Shown here one piece after another: positions 17,834 through 26,883 of a stretch of DNA of 64,000 bases. Position 1 is the stretch's first letter. The number at the start of each line of letters is the position of its first letter. Source of the DNA: Paenibacillus sp. FSL R5-0623 (GTDB lineage Bacteria; Bacillota; Bacilli; Paenibacillales; Paenibacillaceae); contig NZ_CP150233.1 of NCBI RefSeq assembly GCF_037974265.1, positions 5,022,001-5,086,000 on the forward strand. Direction: 5' to 3'. The translations under genes and the position numbers were made by a program. A model generated the notes under the pieces. The model was not told the DNA's origin. It did no database searches and saw nothing but the letters and a program-made list of their open reading frames with translations.

Positions 17834-19276
17834 TTGAATCTTGCAGAAGGCAGCAGACTCTCGCGGTTGGTGCACAATTTAAGTTTTATTTATGGCAAAA
17901 TGCTGCTTCATCCTTCCTACCGATATGTTCTGTTCATTCTTGGATTACCGATCAATCTGGTCGTGTTTCTAATATGGCGTTCGAATCGAAAAAATGACGG
18001 CTGGGTAGCTGCCAGGCAGACGGCTGAGCAAGAACTGCTCGCTTCTTCCTATCGGAACAAGCTGAGGTTGGAAGTCGAAGAACAGTTGCGTCGCAAACAT
18101 CGTTTTTTCCAGCAACAGGTCAGTGAGGGAGAATTCACACGTCAGACCGAGGAATGGTTGGAAGAGACGGTTCAGAAAGAGTTGAAGGAGCGGACGTCTC
18201 GCATACTTCAGGAACAGGGAAATTACCGTCTTACGATGGCCGATACGTTCCGTTCGCTTTTGGAAAAACCGTGGTTTTTCGCGATATCCATTATTCCCGG
18301 CTGTCTGATGTATGGCATCCTCTTTTTGTATGGAAATCCTTATCTTAAGTACATATTTGAAAGAATACTGATGACGGTATTTGTCATTCTGGGCGTAGCC
18401 ACACTCGTATTTACGATTCTGTATCTGTCTCCGTTCAACCCGGCAGCTAACATTCTCGGAGAGACAGCAACGCAGGAACAGATTGCGGCATTCAATCAGG
18501 TGTATGGCTTGGATCAGCCTTATCTTACACAGCTTTGGAACAATATTAAGGGAGTTGCTCTCTTCGATCTTGGCAAATCTTTTGCGGGAAATGAAGATGT
18601 CACAGCAGCGATTGCAAGGAAGTTTCCAATTACCTTGACCCTCGCAGTCATCTCCCTGCTGTTAGCACTTGTCATTGCATTACCTATCGGTATCATCTCA
18701 GCGATTAAGCCTAATTCATGGTTCGATTATACGTTTATGTTTATCGCTCTGATTGGATTATCGATCCCAAATTTCTGGCAAGGACTTATTTTCATTCTGA
18801 ACTTTTCGATCAAAATGCAGTGGCTTCCCGCCACCTTCAACCCGCAGAACTGGCTGTCGATCATTATGCCAACCATTGTGCTGGGCACGGGACTTACGGC
18901 TGCGGTGGCACGGATGACCCGGTCTTCTACACTGGAAGTCATTCATGAGGATTATGTAATGACCGCCCGCGCCAAGGGGTTAAGCGAACGTCAGGTCATA
19001 CTGAAACACGCTGTACGTAATGCATTGATTCCAATCGTTACTGTGGTTGGACTTCAATTCGGAGCGATGTTGGGCGGAGCAGCGGTGACGGAGAAAGTGT
19101 TTAATATCAGTGGTCTCGGCAGCTATATTGTGGATAAACAATTCATCCCCGATATTCCGAGTATCATGGGCGGAGTAATCTATACAGCAATTACGATCTC
19201 CATTATCAATGTAGCGGTTGATCTGCTGTACGCTTTTATTGATCCAAGAGTGCGCTCCAAGATGAAACAATATTAA
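17834..19276 (+). CDS. DppB-type ABC permease with long N-terminal extension
   Basis: A 480-residue inner-membrane permease. The canonical DppB/OppB domain starts only at ~residue 170 ('YLKYIFERILMTVFVILGVA') and carries the 'EVIHEDYVMTARAKGLSE' EAA loop that contacts the ATPase. The first ~170 residues are extra: a membrane helix ('YVLFILGLPINLVVFLIW'), a charged, helical, probably coiled-coil stretch rich in Glu, Arg and Gln (~60-135), then another helix. The TTG at 17834 was chosen because AAAGGAGG lies nine bases upstream. It is followed 36 bp later by the second permease. Confidence 0.88.
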   Translation: MNLAEGSRLSRLVHNLSFIYGKMLLHPSYRYVLFILGLPINLVVFLIWRSNRKNDGWVAARQTAEQELLASSYRNKLRLEVEEQLRRKHRFFQQQVSEGEFTRQTEEWLEETVQKELKERTSRILQEQGNYRLTMADTFRSLLEKPWFFAISIIPGCLMYGILFLYGNPYLKYIFERILMTVFVILGVATLVFTILYLSPFNPAANILGETATQEQIAAFNQVYGLDQPYLTQLWNNIKGVALFDLGKSFAGNEDVTAAIARKFPITLTLAVISLLLALVIALPIGIISAIKPNSWFDYTFMFIALIGLSIPNFWQGLIFILNFSIKMQWLPATFNPQNWLSIIMPTIVLGTGLTAAVARMTRSSTLEVIHEDYVMTARAKGLSERQVILKHAVRNALIPIVTVVGLQFGAMLGGAAVTEKVFNISGLGSYIVDKQFIPDIPSIMGGVIYTAITISIINVAVDLLYAFIDPRVRSKMKQY

Positions 19277-19312
19277 AGTGTGTGTTGAACTACCTCTTAA
19301 AGCAGGTGTATT

Positions 19313-20824
19313 ATGACAAACTCGTCCTTAACACAAGAAATGCGTTTCCGGCTTAAGTCTTCTCGAGAATACAGTCAGGCCAGCTTCGCTTGGATCACGT
19401 CCCTTCTCTTGACTGCATTATTGCTGTTCAACAGTTATGACTGGAGCGAGCAGGCGTTCAAACCATTTCTGCTAACGATACTTGGGATCTATGTATTCTT
19501 CACACTGGTCCAAAGTGTCATCACCCTTCGGATTCGAAAAGACTTGATCCGTACGGGTACGATCTCTACTTTGACCCGCAGGTTAGCCTGGGTTCAGCTA
19601 CTTGCCATCATTTCTGGCAATATATTTATCGTAACGGCAGCCTTTCATCTGATTCGAAAAGCCAGGAATGTGGAGTACACCTTTGCGGTATATATGCTGT
19701 TAACCCAGCTGTTCGTCATTGGTGTATCTGCGTTAAATGTTTTCAAACCCTATGTGGCTGATAACTTTCTGCCAGCCATGGCGGTGCTCCTATTTATTCT
19801 GGTCATCGACCTGGTCGTACTGATTATCGTATCCCGATATAACGCGACCTCTCTCCTCCCTCGCTGGATGATCGGTGTCAGTGTAGTACTGATTCTGACC
19901 TCAATCACAGGTAATGTATTTGCCCTATTGCTCGGCATCTCCATTATTGGGCGCATTCGCAGACAGGGGAAACAAAAATCAAACTTCTGGAATGATCTGT
20001 GGGAGCGCCTTGCTCCAAATATGACTGCCATGTCCGGTTTGTTTTTTATCATTTTTCTGTTCTCGATATCGATCTGCAGCTTCTTTACTTTTGATTACAG
20101 CATGGCTGTGGAAAATAACTACTCGGCTCTGCTTCAGCCGCCTTCCCTTGCGTATCCGTTGGGAACGGACGACTTCGGACGATGTTTATTTTCCCGGATT
20201 GTATTCGGTGCCCGGATCTCCTTGATTGTAGGTTGCATGTCGACTATCATTCCGGTGTTGATCGGTGGAGTCCTCGGAGCATTCTCAGGCTTCTACGGAA
20301 GGCATACGGATAACATCATCATGCGGCTGCTGGATATTCTCTATGCCATTCCGGGAATTCTGCTCGCCATTGCGATTATTGCGGCGTTTGGAGCCAATAC
20401 TGTCAATCTCATTCTGGCGCTGAGTCTGGGTTCCATTCCAACTTACGCTCGTACCATGAGAGCCAGTGTGCTCTATGTATCTACTTTTGAATTTGTGGAA
20501 GCTGCACGTGCACTGGGGTACAACAATCGTACGATTATTTTCAAACACATTATTCCCAACTCCCTTGCGCCCATGATTATCAAGTCCACACTCACGATTG
20601 GTGGAGCTGTTATCGCTACCAGCAGTTTGAGTTATCTGGGACTCGGCGTGGAGCCGCATATTCCAGAATGGGGTAACATTCTGAAGCTCGGCAGTACATA
20701 CCTGGAGACCCACTCTTATCTGGCGATTTATCCAGGCTTGGCTATTATTCTGCTGGTTCTTTCGTTTAACTTTCTCGGTGACGGTCTGCGTGATGCGCTT
20801 GATCCCAAGCTGGAAAAAGCCTAA
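19313..20824 (+). CDS. DppC-type ABC permease with multi-helix N-terminal extension
   Basis: A 503-residue permease. The canonical DppC/OppC part begins near residue 228 and includes 'YPLGTDDFGRCLFSRIVFGA' and the EAA loop 'FEFVEAARALGYNNRTIIF'. The preceding ~225 residues hold about six hydrophobic helices that normal DppC proteins lack; I do not recognise them as a known domain. An AGGTG site precedes the ATG. It pairs with the upstream DppB-type permease, and both extensions are on the membrane components of the same transporter. Confidence 0.88.
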   Translation: MTNSSLTQEMRFRLKSSREYSQASFAWITSLLLTALLLFNSYDWSEQAFKPFLLTILGIYVFFTLVQSVITLRIRKDLIRTGTISTLTRRLAWVQLLAIISGNIFIVTAAFHLIRKARNVEYTFAVYMLLTQLFVIGVSALNVFKPYVADNFLPAMAVLLFILVIDLVVLIIVSRYNATSLLPRWMIGVSVVLILTSITGNVFALLLGISIIGRIRRQGKQKSNFWNDLWERLAPNMTAMSGLFFIIFLFSISICSFFTFDYSMAVENNYSALLQPPSLAYPLGTDDFGRCLFSRIVFGARISLIVGCMSTIIPVLIGGVLGAFSGFYGRHTDNIIMRLLDILYAIPGILLAIAIIAAFGANTVNLILALSLGSIPTYARTMRASVLYVSTFEFVEAARALGYNNRTIIFKHIIPNSLAPMIIKSTLTIGGAVIATSSLSYLGLGVEPHIPEWGNILKLGSTYLETHSYLAIYPGLAIILLVLSFNFLGDGLRDALDPKLEKA

Positions 20825-20900
20825 ATGATTCGTCATTGAAATGAATGATATAGAAAAAAGAATTCACACATCACACATTCAAGATATGGAGGGTCATCCC

Positions 20901-22721
20901 ATGAAAAAACGTACACTGATCTCATTACTATTAATTCTCGTCATTGTGATTTCCGGCTGCAGTGTAAAAACGAAAACCGAATCCCAAGCCGAGACCGCAC
21001 CAGCGGACACAACTGAGACTGCACAAAAATCGGCAGACATTGAACTGCTCGCCATGAGTTCTTCCGAAAATGATGTTAACATTGTGCGCGACCAGCTGAC
21101 TAAAAACGGCTTCAATGTGAAACTGAACCTGCAGCCGGATTACGGTAGTTTCAAATCCCAGCAGGATGCAGGGAATTATGACATTGCCTTGTCCAGCTGG
21201 ACAACGGTAACGGGAAATCCCGATTATGCGGTACGTTCCCTTTTCAAAACAGGTGGAGATTACAGTATCCTTGCGGATGGGGAACTTGATAAACTCATCG
21301 ATCAGGCAGCTACTCAAACGCCAGATGAGTACAAAGACACGTACAAACAATTGGAAGATCGCTTGGTAACGGATCAGGCGTATATCGCTCCTTTGTACAT
21401 TTCCCTGAAAAGTCAGGCTGTGAACCAAGACATTCTGAATGTCGACACCGTTCGTCTCTCCAAATCCCGCGCCATGGCTTGGGAACCGATTGAGTTCAAG
21501 GACAGCTCCAAAAATGCCACAGACCCGTTGATTCTGACGCAAAGTGCATCCGTACTGACTTCCCTTGATCCCATCAAAGGAAATGACGGGTCCATCAACC
21601 AGTTGAATACCAATATGTACGTACGTCTCGTTAACTTGACGGATGACGATCAGCTGACAGCAGATGGATCACTGTCCCATAACTTCAGTATTGCTGAAGG
21701 AAATTCGGACTACTACTTCATTCTCAGAGATGATATCAACTTTGCGAAGATTGATAACAAAAAAGCTGTAGATACAGGAGAACGTGTCGGTGCAGATGAT
21801 GTGATCTTCTCCCTGGATCGTGCTAAAAATAAAGATTCCGTTCCGGATCACCGGACGTACAGTCTGCATGAACACATCAAAGAAGCTGAGGTTGTAACGG
21901 ATCTGAGTGCATTACAATCCATCAAACAATCCAGCGGTAACGGCACAATCCTCGAAGCATTGGAACAAGGATTGGGTAGCAAAATTACAGAACTCGTGAC
22001 GGACAAAACCAAAGCAGATAATAGCGCAGGTAAATATCAGGTCGTTAAACTGACAACAACTGAACCTTTCCCGCAAGTACTGAACTATCTGGCTCACCAA
22101 TCTGCGGGTATCGTGTCCAAAAAACAGGTGGAGAGCATCAACACATATGATGTAGCTTCCTTTGACGTCAACAAAGATATTCCTTACGGTGATCAGAACA
22201 CGGTGACTGAAGGCGCAGCATACAATAACACCCTTTATACTAGCGGACCTTATATTTTGTCTTATAAAAATGACTATGAAGGTGTATTCTTAAAAAATCC
22301 GGGTTACCGTAAAGGCACGGAAGATGAGCCAAAAATTGCTCAGGTTAACGTCCGATTCATCGCGGATGCAGACAGCGCCCTCTCTGCTCTTCGCAGCAGT
22401 GAAATTCACTTATACTACGGTGTACCTGAAACCAAGTATGACATCATCGAAAATGACAGCAAACTGAAACTGCAAAGTCTGCCAAGTAACGCTGTCTCCT
22501 ATCTGTTGTTCAATACGGCCAATCGTGAAGTTGCCAAGAGCAGTGATCTGAGAAAAGCCGTGCTGTACTCCATTAATCAGGATGAGATTTTGAGCTTCTA
22601 CAAGAACAACAAACTCAAAGCATACTCCACAGTAAGCCCGCTCGTTCAGACCGGGAATGAATTGAAAGCTGATCCTGCAAAAGTAAAAGAATTCTTGAGT
22701 AAATACAACGCCTCCAAGTAA
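20901..22721 (+). CDS. Peptide-type ABC binding lipoprotein, apparently circularly permuted
   Basis: A 606-residue lipoprotein (lipobox 'VISGC', Cys20) for the transporter encoded upstream. Residues ~46-196 look like the C-terminal lobe of an OppA/DppA protein ('IVRDQLTKNGFNVKLNL', 'GNYDIALSSW', 'DKLIDQAATQTPDEY', 'DQAYIAPLYIS'). Residues ~208-606 look like the usual N-terminal and middle part ('LILTQSASVLTSLDP', 'GADDVIFSLDRAKN', 'LRKAVLYSINQDEI') and stop at 'DPAKVKEFLSKYN', the point where the canonical chain would run into the lobe found here at the front. The ATG at 20901 has GGAGG upstream; the frame is open from 20841. Confidence 0.88.
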   Translation: MKKRTLISLLLILVIVISGCSVKTKTESQAETAPADTTETAQKSADIELLAMSSSENDVNIVRDQLTKNGFNVKLNLQPDYGSFKSQQDAGNYDIALSSWTTVTGNPDYAVRSLFKTGGDYSILADGELDKLIDQAATQTPDEYKDTYKQLEDRLVTDQAYIAPLYISLKSQAVNQDILNVDTVRLSKSRAMAWEPIEFKDSSKNATDPLILTQSASVLTSLDPIKGNDGSINQLNTNMYVRLVNLTDDDQLTADGSLSHNFSIAEGNSDYYFILRDDINFAKIDNKKAVDTGERVGADDVIFSLDRAKNKDSVPDHRTYSLHEHIKEAEVVTDLSALQSIKQSSGNGTILEALEQGLGSKITELVTDKTKADNSAGKYQVVKLTTTEPFPQVLNYLAHQSAGIVSKKQVESINTYDVASFDVNKDIPYGDQNTVTEGAAYNNTLYTSGPYILSYKNDYEGVFLKNPGYRKGTEDEPKIAQVNVRFIADADSALSALRSSEIHLYYGVPETKYDIIENDSKLKLQSLPSNAVSYLLFNTANREVAKSSDLRKAVLYSINQDEILSFYKNNKLKAYSTVSPLVQTGNELKADPAKVKEFLSKYNASK

Positions 22722-22734
22722 ACGTATACCAACA

Positions 22735-22780
22735 AAAGGCTGCTATCAGGATCATGTATTTGATCCTGATAACAGCCTTT
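22735..22780. terminator. Terminator between convergent genes
   Basis: aaaggctg(c)tatcaggatca pairs with tgatcctgata(a)cagccttt. It sits between the binding-protein gene and the leftward acetyltransferase gene and could serve both, though its T-runs are short. Confidence 0.7.
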
Positions 22781-22781
22781 G

Positions 22782-23423
22782 TCATTCTTCCAGCACACGG
22801 CAATCTGCCAGAACATCGGGATAGTTTCGCATGCTGTCCGCATCAGTAATTTTGCGAATAACTTTGCACGGTACGCCTGCTGCAAAAGAATGCGGTGGAA
22901 TATCACGAGTTACCACGCTACCTGCTCCGATCACACAGCCGTCTCCAATCGTTACGCCCCCGCATACTGTAACGTTTGCCGAGATCCATACATCGTTACC
23001 AATCGTGACCGGTTTGGCATAACATAGTGACTTCACATCACCGTTCTGGTCCACCATCCGTCTCCGCTCGCTGGAAATCATGGGGTGAATGGGGGTAACA
23101 ATCGTGACATTGGGTCCAAAACTGGTATAGTCCCCGATCGTCACTAACGCGTCGTCTTGTATCGTCAGATTGTAATTACCGAAGAAGTGATCGCCTATTC
23201 GGGTATGCACACCATAATGAAAGAAGATGGGGCCTTGCATGAATCCACCTTCCCCGATCTGCCCCAGTAGCTGTTGCAATATCTGATTCCTTTCCTCAGT
23301 CTGTTCTTCAAAGGTCTGGCTGTAACGCTGACTGAGATTATGGGCTCGCCTTTTGATGATCTTTAATTCCGGATCACTTGGACTGAACAACATGCCCTTC
23401 ATGATTCTCTCTTCTTCACGCAT
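22782..23423 (-). CDS. Maltose/galactoside-type O-acetyltransferase
   Basis: A 213-residue cytoplasmic enzyme of the hexapeptide-repeat sugar O-acetyltransferase family (Maa/LacA). It has an N-terminal helical 'KGMLFSPSDPELKIIKRRA' segment, a left-handed beta-helix with repeats such as 'VTIGDGCVIGAGSVV', the conserved 'VTPIHPM' loop with the likely catalytic His, and the closing 'FAAGVPCKVIRKI'. It would transfer acetyl from acetyl-CoA to a sugar hydroxyl. GGAGG is seven bases before the ATG at 23423. The gene lies 61 bp after the ROK-type regulator in the same direction. Confidence 0.9.
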   Translation of the reverse strand: MREEERIMKGMLFSPSDPELKIIKRRAHNLSQRYSQTFEEQTEERNQILQQLLGQIGEGGFMQGPIFFHYGVHTRIGDHFFGNYNLTIQDDALVTIGDYTSFGPNVTIVTPIHPMISSERRRMVDQNGDVKSLCYAKPVTIGNDVWISANVTVCGGVTIGDGCVIGAGSVVTRDIPPHSFAAGVPCKVIRKITDADSMRNYPDVLADCRVLEE

Positions 23424-23484
23424 CACGAATCCTCCTCTACAAGAGTTAGCTTATAAAATAAAAGCCACAGACATGACCTGTGGG

Positions 23485-24492
23485 TTATAAGGCTTCTGAT
23501 AGAATGCCTGACTTCAACGCCTGAAGCACCATTCCCCTTAACCCAGCATCAAAATCATGTTGGAACGAATCCTGATGTACAATCTCGGGCAACGTCGGCA
23601 TGGGGTGATCCTTCCCGTACTGCTTCCACGCCAAATCCAGCTCTTCTCTCTCCACCCGTTCCTGATAAATGACAATCTGGTGCGGGGCAACGACGGCATT
23701 AATCGTTTGCAAGATATGACATACCTGCACTACAAAATCATCTTTGCTCATGTCACGTTTCCAATCAGGTGAATAAGGAAGATACTTGATCTCACCAAAC
23801 ATCCCGTTTTTCCCACGGATCATCTGTCCATTCAACATCATGCCCATACCCGGCGGATATCGGTTCGGAAAATAAATTCCCGCTACACTCCGTTCCTTCA
23901 TATCCGCATGCTGTGTACAGTATCCGCTAATCGCTGCATTCACATCATTCTCCACGAGAACGTTCAGTTGGAACTCGCTCTCGATCTCCCGTATCAGATG
24001 TGAATGGATAAGCTCTTCATGACTGCTCACCGTGATATCCCCATCCACGGCTTGCCCCGGAATACCGATGCCGATCATATCAATGGCGGGGTACTCCTTA
24101 ATGAAACGCGCAATAAGTTGCAGCACATGTTGTTTATCAAAAGCAGGCAAAATGCGCTCTTCCTTCAGCACAACCTTATTCTCCAGATTCATGACCGTTG
24201 CCGAAATCAACTCCTGGCCTTTCATCTCTTTGATGTAAAGAACCAAAGCAAGCTTGAAATTATAATTATATCGATATGCCTGAGCAGGACGACCACCGTT
24301 AGAGGGAACCACTTTATCTTGGAACAACTCTCCGCCATCACATAATTCCTGAATCAGCGCATTAATGGTAACAACACTAAGATTGGTTAGTGAAGCTAAT
24401 TGCGGTTTGGTCGCCGTCTCAATCTGCTGCATGACTTCACGCACATTATTCAAATTGATGTATTTCATCATTGTAGCGTTGGCTTTTTTCAT
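23485..24492 (-). CDS. ROK-family transcriptional regulator
   Basis: A 335-residue NagC/XylR-like repressor: an N-terminal winged helix-turn-helix (~5-70, 'TKPQLASLTNLSVVTINALI') followed by an ROK sugar-kinase fold with 'MIGIGIPGQAVDG' and 'VLVENDVNAAISGY'. The Cys-rich zinc motif (CxCGxxGC) of most ROK proteins is not present, so it is a divergent member. The ATG at 24492 is preceded by GAGAGGG. It probably controls neighbouring sugar genes such as the downstream acetyltransferase; the effector is unknown. Confidence 0.85.
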   Translation of the reverse strand: MKKANATMMKYINLNNVREVMQQIETATKPQLASLTNLSVVTINALIQELCDGGELFQDKVVPSNGGRPAQAYRYNYNFKLALVLYIKEMKGQELISATVMNLENKVVLKEERILPAFDKQHVLQLIARFIKEYPAIDMIGIGIPGQAVDGDITVSSHEELIHSHLIREIESEFQLNVLVENDVNAAISGYCTQHADMKERSVAGIYFPNRYPPGMGMMLNGQMIRGKNGMFGEIKYLPYSPDWKRDMSKDDFVVQVCHILQTINAVVAPHQIVIYQERVEREELDLAWKQYGKDHPMPTLPEIVHQDSFQHDFDAGLRGMVLQALKSGILSEAL

Positions 24493-24636
24493 AACCCTCT
24501 CGTTTCTACTCTGGTTCAATTGAGCCAAAGCAATGGTATGGATGTCATTTCACACCATATCATAACATAATGCCTTACTCGAACACATGAGTTCCATCAT
24601 GCTGGAAAAGGATCGAAATCGGCAGAGCTACTTTGT

Positions 24637-24753
24637 TCACTCAAACAAATCATCCATCGACTTCACAGGTTTCACTTCAATCGGTTGCTTTGACAAGGCC
24701 ATACTTGCATAGGTACCTGCCCAGATTATAACTGTCATAATAACGTAGACCAT
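24637..24753 (-). CDS. Small single-helix membrane protein (38 aa)
   Basis: Read directly from the sequence: GGGAGG nine bases before an ATG opens a 38-codon frame with an N-terminal hydrophobic helix ('MVYVIMTVIIWAGTYASMAL') and an acidic-ended tail ('PVKSMDDLFE'). It has one predicted membrane span with a cytoplasmic C-terminal tail. I know no named family. It lies upstream of, and in the same direction as, the ROK regulator gene, 144 bp away. The ribosome site, clean helix and charged tail argue for a real micro-protein. Confidence 0.55.
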   Translation of the reverse strand: MVYVIMTVIIWAGTYASMALSKQPIEVKPVKSMDDLFE

Positions 24754-24925
24754 CCATACTTACCTCCCTGTTTCATGCAGATTATGATTTTGTGATACTT
24801 ACCACATGTGACTATTCCTCTATTTAATAAATATACTTTATAAAGTGTATTACGTAAGTATGCGAGGATAATAGTTCTTTGTCAACTACAACAACACGTA
24901 TCATCTCGATGCTCATAATAAATAG

Positions 24926-24960
24926 CTGCCGACAGAATCATTCAACGATTCTGTCGGCAG
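24926..24960 (-). terminator. Strong hairpin downstream of pseudogene
   Basis: A perfect 14-bp stem (ctgccgacagaatc / gattctgtcggcag) with a seven-base loop, followed on the minus strand by a TATTTATT tail. Likely the old terminator of the membrane protein pseudogene at 24985. Confidence 0.6.
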
Positions 24961-24984
24961 CCATTTGTTCAACATGCGAGCAGT

Positions 24985-25439
24985 TTATTTCGAATAGATT
25001 CGCTGTACCCCGGGCAATAAGGTCACAACTTGAATACCCACTCCCCATGCAAAATAGACCAAGTGAATAATAGAGACATCCTGAATCCAGTACACCTGCG
25101 CCATAATCCAGATGATGAGAGCAGACCCCGTATACAACTAAAAAGTCCAAGCCCAATAGCGGTCAGGATAGAGATTCAGTCTCTCACCCAGCCCCCAATG
25201 AACGTAGCGGATGAGCGAAATAGCAATCATTGTAGGCATCACGCCAAGACCAGCAATAGGATGATCCCCGGGAACAAAAAACTGGCAAACGGAGAATTCT
25301 CCAACAAAGATGCGGGCAAATTCACCATACTTCCGGATGGGTCTATGATTAAAATGACGCCTCCAACAATCGCCCCAATCCCCAGCATTCCATGCATCAA
25401 CATGAGTAACCACGATCTGCCTATACGCTGCTTCATCAT
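24985..25439 (-). pseudogene. Degraded integral membrane protein gene
   Basis: The start at 25439 has AAGGAG six bases upstream and reads 'MMKQRIGRSWLLMLMHGMLG', a hydrophobic four-helix-like protein. At ~25241-25245 one G appears to be missing ('VLA-stop' instead of 'VLGVMPTMIA'). The shifted frame continues cleanly to an in-frame TAG at 25138-25140 ('WAWTF-stop'), then stays open in the same frame ('LYTGSALIIWIMAQVYW') to a final stop at 24985. Two independent lesions in one frame make it a pseudogene of about 150 codons unless both are sequencing errors. The family is not recognised. Confidence 0.75.
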
Positions 25440-25646
25440 GAATGGCTCCTTCCGTTCTCTCGTTTCTCAACTTCATATATGGAGGACTATGCTCAAACCC
25501 TCTAGTACCATTCTCACACATGCCACGTATTGTTCCTGTGCTTCTTTTCACTATATTGATCTCGAAAATCATTCGTAATGGAAAAACTTGATAAAAGAAC
25601 GTACGTTCGGTATAATGGAATTATCCTGAATAAGCGAGAGGCAGAT

Positions 25647-25847
25647 ATGGACGACAAATTTATTAAGGAATTACGCGAGATTAGTCGGGATGACAGACGA
25701 AGATCGGAATTTATGATTCAAGGTTTGAAGGAAACACTGCAAGAACGCAAAGAAGAAGGCTTACTCAAGCGCTGGATACGGCGTAAGAAAACAGAGAAAA
25801 AAATCTCTCAAAGATTTAATCAAGATCCTCACTCGAATCAAAAGTAA
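25647..25847 (+). CDS. Small charged hypothetical protein
   Basis: A 66-residue highly charged, helical protein ('DDKFIKELREISRDDRRRSE', then a Lys/Arg-rich tail). The ATG at 25647 was chosen because GAGAGG is five bases upstream; the frame is open to 25578. No membrane helix or known domain is seen, and I do not recognise it. It is divergent from the pseudogene and ends just before a GC-rich hairpin. Confidence 0.55.
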   Translation: MDDKFIKELREISRDDRRRSEFMIQGLKETLQERKEEGLLKRWIRRKKTEKKISQRFNQDPHSNQK

Positions 25848-25858
25848 CAACATAAAAA

Positions 25859-25877
25859 GGAGGCGGAATACGCCTCC
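25859..25877 (+). terminator. Weak hairpin after small gene
   Basis: ggaggcg / cgcctcc with a five-base loop, followed by cttgctattt. The stem is good but the T-run is poor. Confidence 0.4.
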
Positions 25878-26036
25878 CTTGCTATTTACATAAGTGAATT
25901 ATTTAGAATTCATTAGTTGTGACTTAACCCATAAGTTTGCCAAAATTCACATTATGCTTTCAATAGGTCAAATCCCAGCTGGACTTGGTTCCTGATAAGC
26001 TTACTTACCTGACTTTCTTATAAAGGGAGTGAAAAT

Positions 26037-26537
26037 ATGACAAATACTTCGGGCTCAATATCAAAAAAGAAGGCAATAATTCTGGTGACAGGAATGTCGG
26101 GTACAGGTAAATCAACGGTTCTGAGCGAACTTGCTCATAGAGGGCATAGAGTTATCGACACCGATTATGATGGTTGGAGCGAGAATGTGGATGGTTCTGG
26201 GTGGTTATGGAACGAGAATCGAATCGATGAGCTGCTCACTGAACATAGCGAAGGTACTTTATTCATTTCAGGTTGTGTATCAAATCAGGGGAAGTTTTAC
26301 CCGATGTTCGATGCAGTAGTGTTGTTAAGCGCCCCCCTCGAAGTAATCCTTGAACGAATAGCTTCCCGTAAGACAAACGATTATGGAAAAACTGTCGAAC
26401 AACGTGAAGAAATTATACAAAACGTCGCTAGTGTTGAACCCCTCTTACGTGCTGGAGCTACTGTTGAGATCGACACCAGGAAGCCACTTGATGATGTTGT
26501 AACCGAGCTTGAGCTCATGGCCAACTCCACTAGCTGA
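26037..26537 (+). CDS. P-loop kinase-like protein
   Basis: A 166-residue cytoplasmic P-loop NTPase. Walker A is 'VTGMSGTGKSTVLSELAHRG', followed by 'RVIDTDYDGW', a strand/acidic pair as in shikimate and adenylate-type kinases, and a lid-like 'ERIASRKTNDYG'. It would phosphorylate a small molecule with ATP; the substrate cannot be read. GGGAGTG precedes the ATG. It stands alone and is followed by a palindromic repeat element that may end transcription. Confidence 0.85.
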   Translation: MTNTSGSISKKKAIILVTGMSGTGKSTVLSELAHRGHRVIDTDYDGWSENVDGSGWLWNENRIDELLTEHSEGTLFISGCVSNQGKFYPMFDAVVLLSAPLEVILERIASRKTNDYGKTVEQREEIIQNVASVEPLLRAGATVEIDTRKPLDDVVTELELMANSTS

Positions 26538-26599
26538 TCACTTCTTCGCACTGTACAAAACCGCCCAGTTCGACCAATTTAAGTACCTTGTTAAACCTA

Positions 26600-26664
26600 A
26601 GCATCCGATCATAATGATCGGCTGCTTTCTTTGTTTCATTGAGCTAACGTTTCCCGTTAGCTTA
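26600..26664. repeat. Palindromic repeat element, copy A
   Basis: Two hairpins in tandem: gcatccgatcat / atgatcggctgc, then gctaacg / cgttagc, joined by a ctttctttgtttcattga segment. The same layout recurs at 59517-59602 and 60861-60950. The first hairpin with its T-rich tail can act as a terminator of the P-loop kinase gene. Confidence 0.65.
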
Positions 26665-26673
26665 AGAGTAATT

Positions 26674-26811
26674 TCACTTTTTTAATTGACTCATCTTTTT
26701 AAGGAGTACCGCGGTGCAGACAGATATAACACTGGCTAAGTATAAAAGAGCATATGCTATGGCAGCATAATATGTAAGTTCAGCTTCAACATTTTTAATT
26801 CCTTCTTTCAC
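26674..26811 (-). CDS. Small membrane protein (45 aa)
   Basis: A GTG start with GGAGGTGA upstream opens a 45-codon frame: a short amphipathic N-terminus ('KEGIKNVEAELTYY'), one hydrophobic helix ('AAIAYALLYLASVISVCTAV') and a basic tail ('KKMSQLKK'). Lys and Arg at the C-terminal end suggest that end is cytoplasmic. No family is known to me. It is 72 bp downstream of the next leftward gene's stop and could share its transcript. Confidence 0.5.
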   Translation of the reverse strand: MKEGIKNVEAELTYYAAIAYALLYLASVISVCTAVLLKKMSQLKK

Positions 26812-26883
26812 ATACTCACCTCCCAGGGATTTTGACAGTTCCCGACCTGCTATTTTAGCGTTTATAATTTTTCCTCCCTTAGG

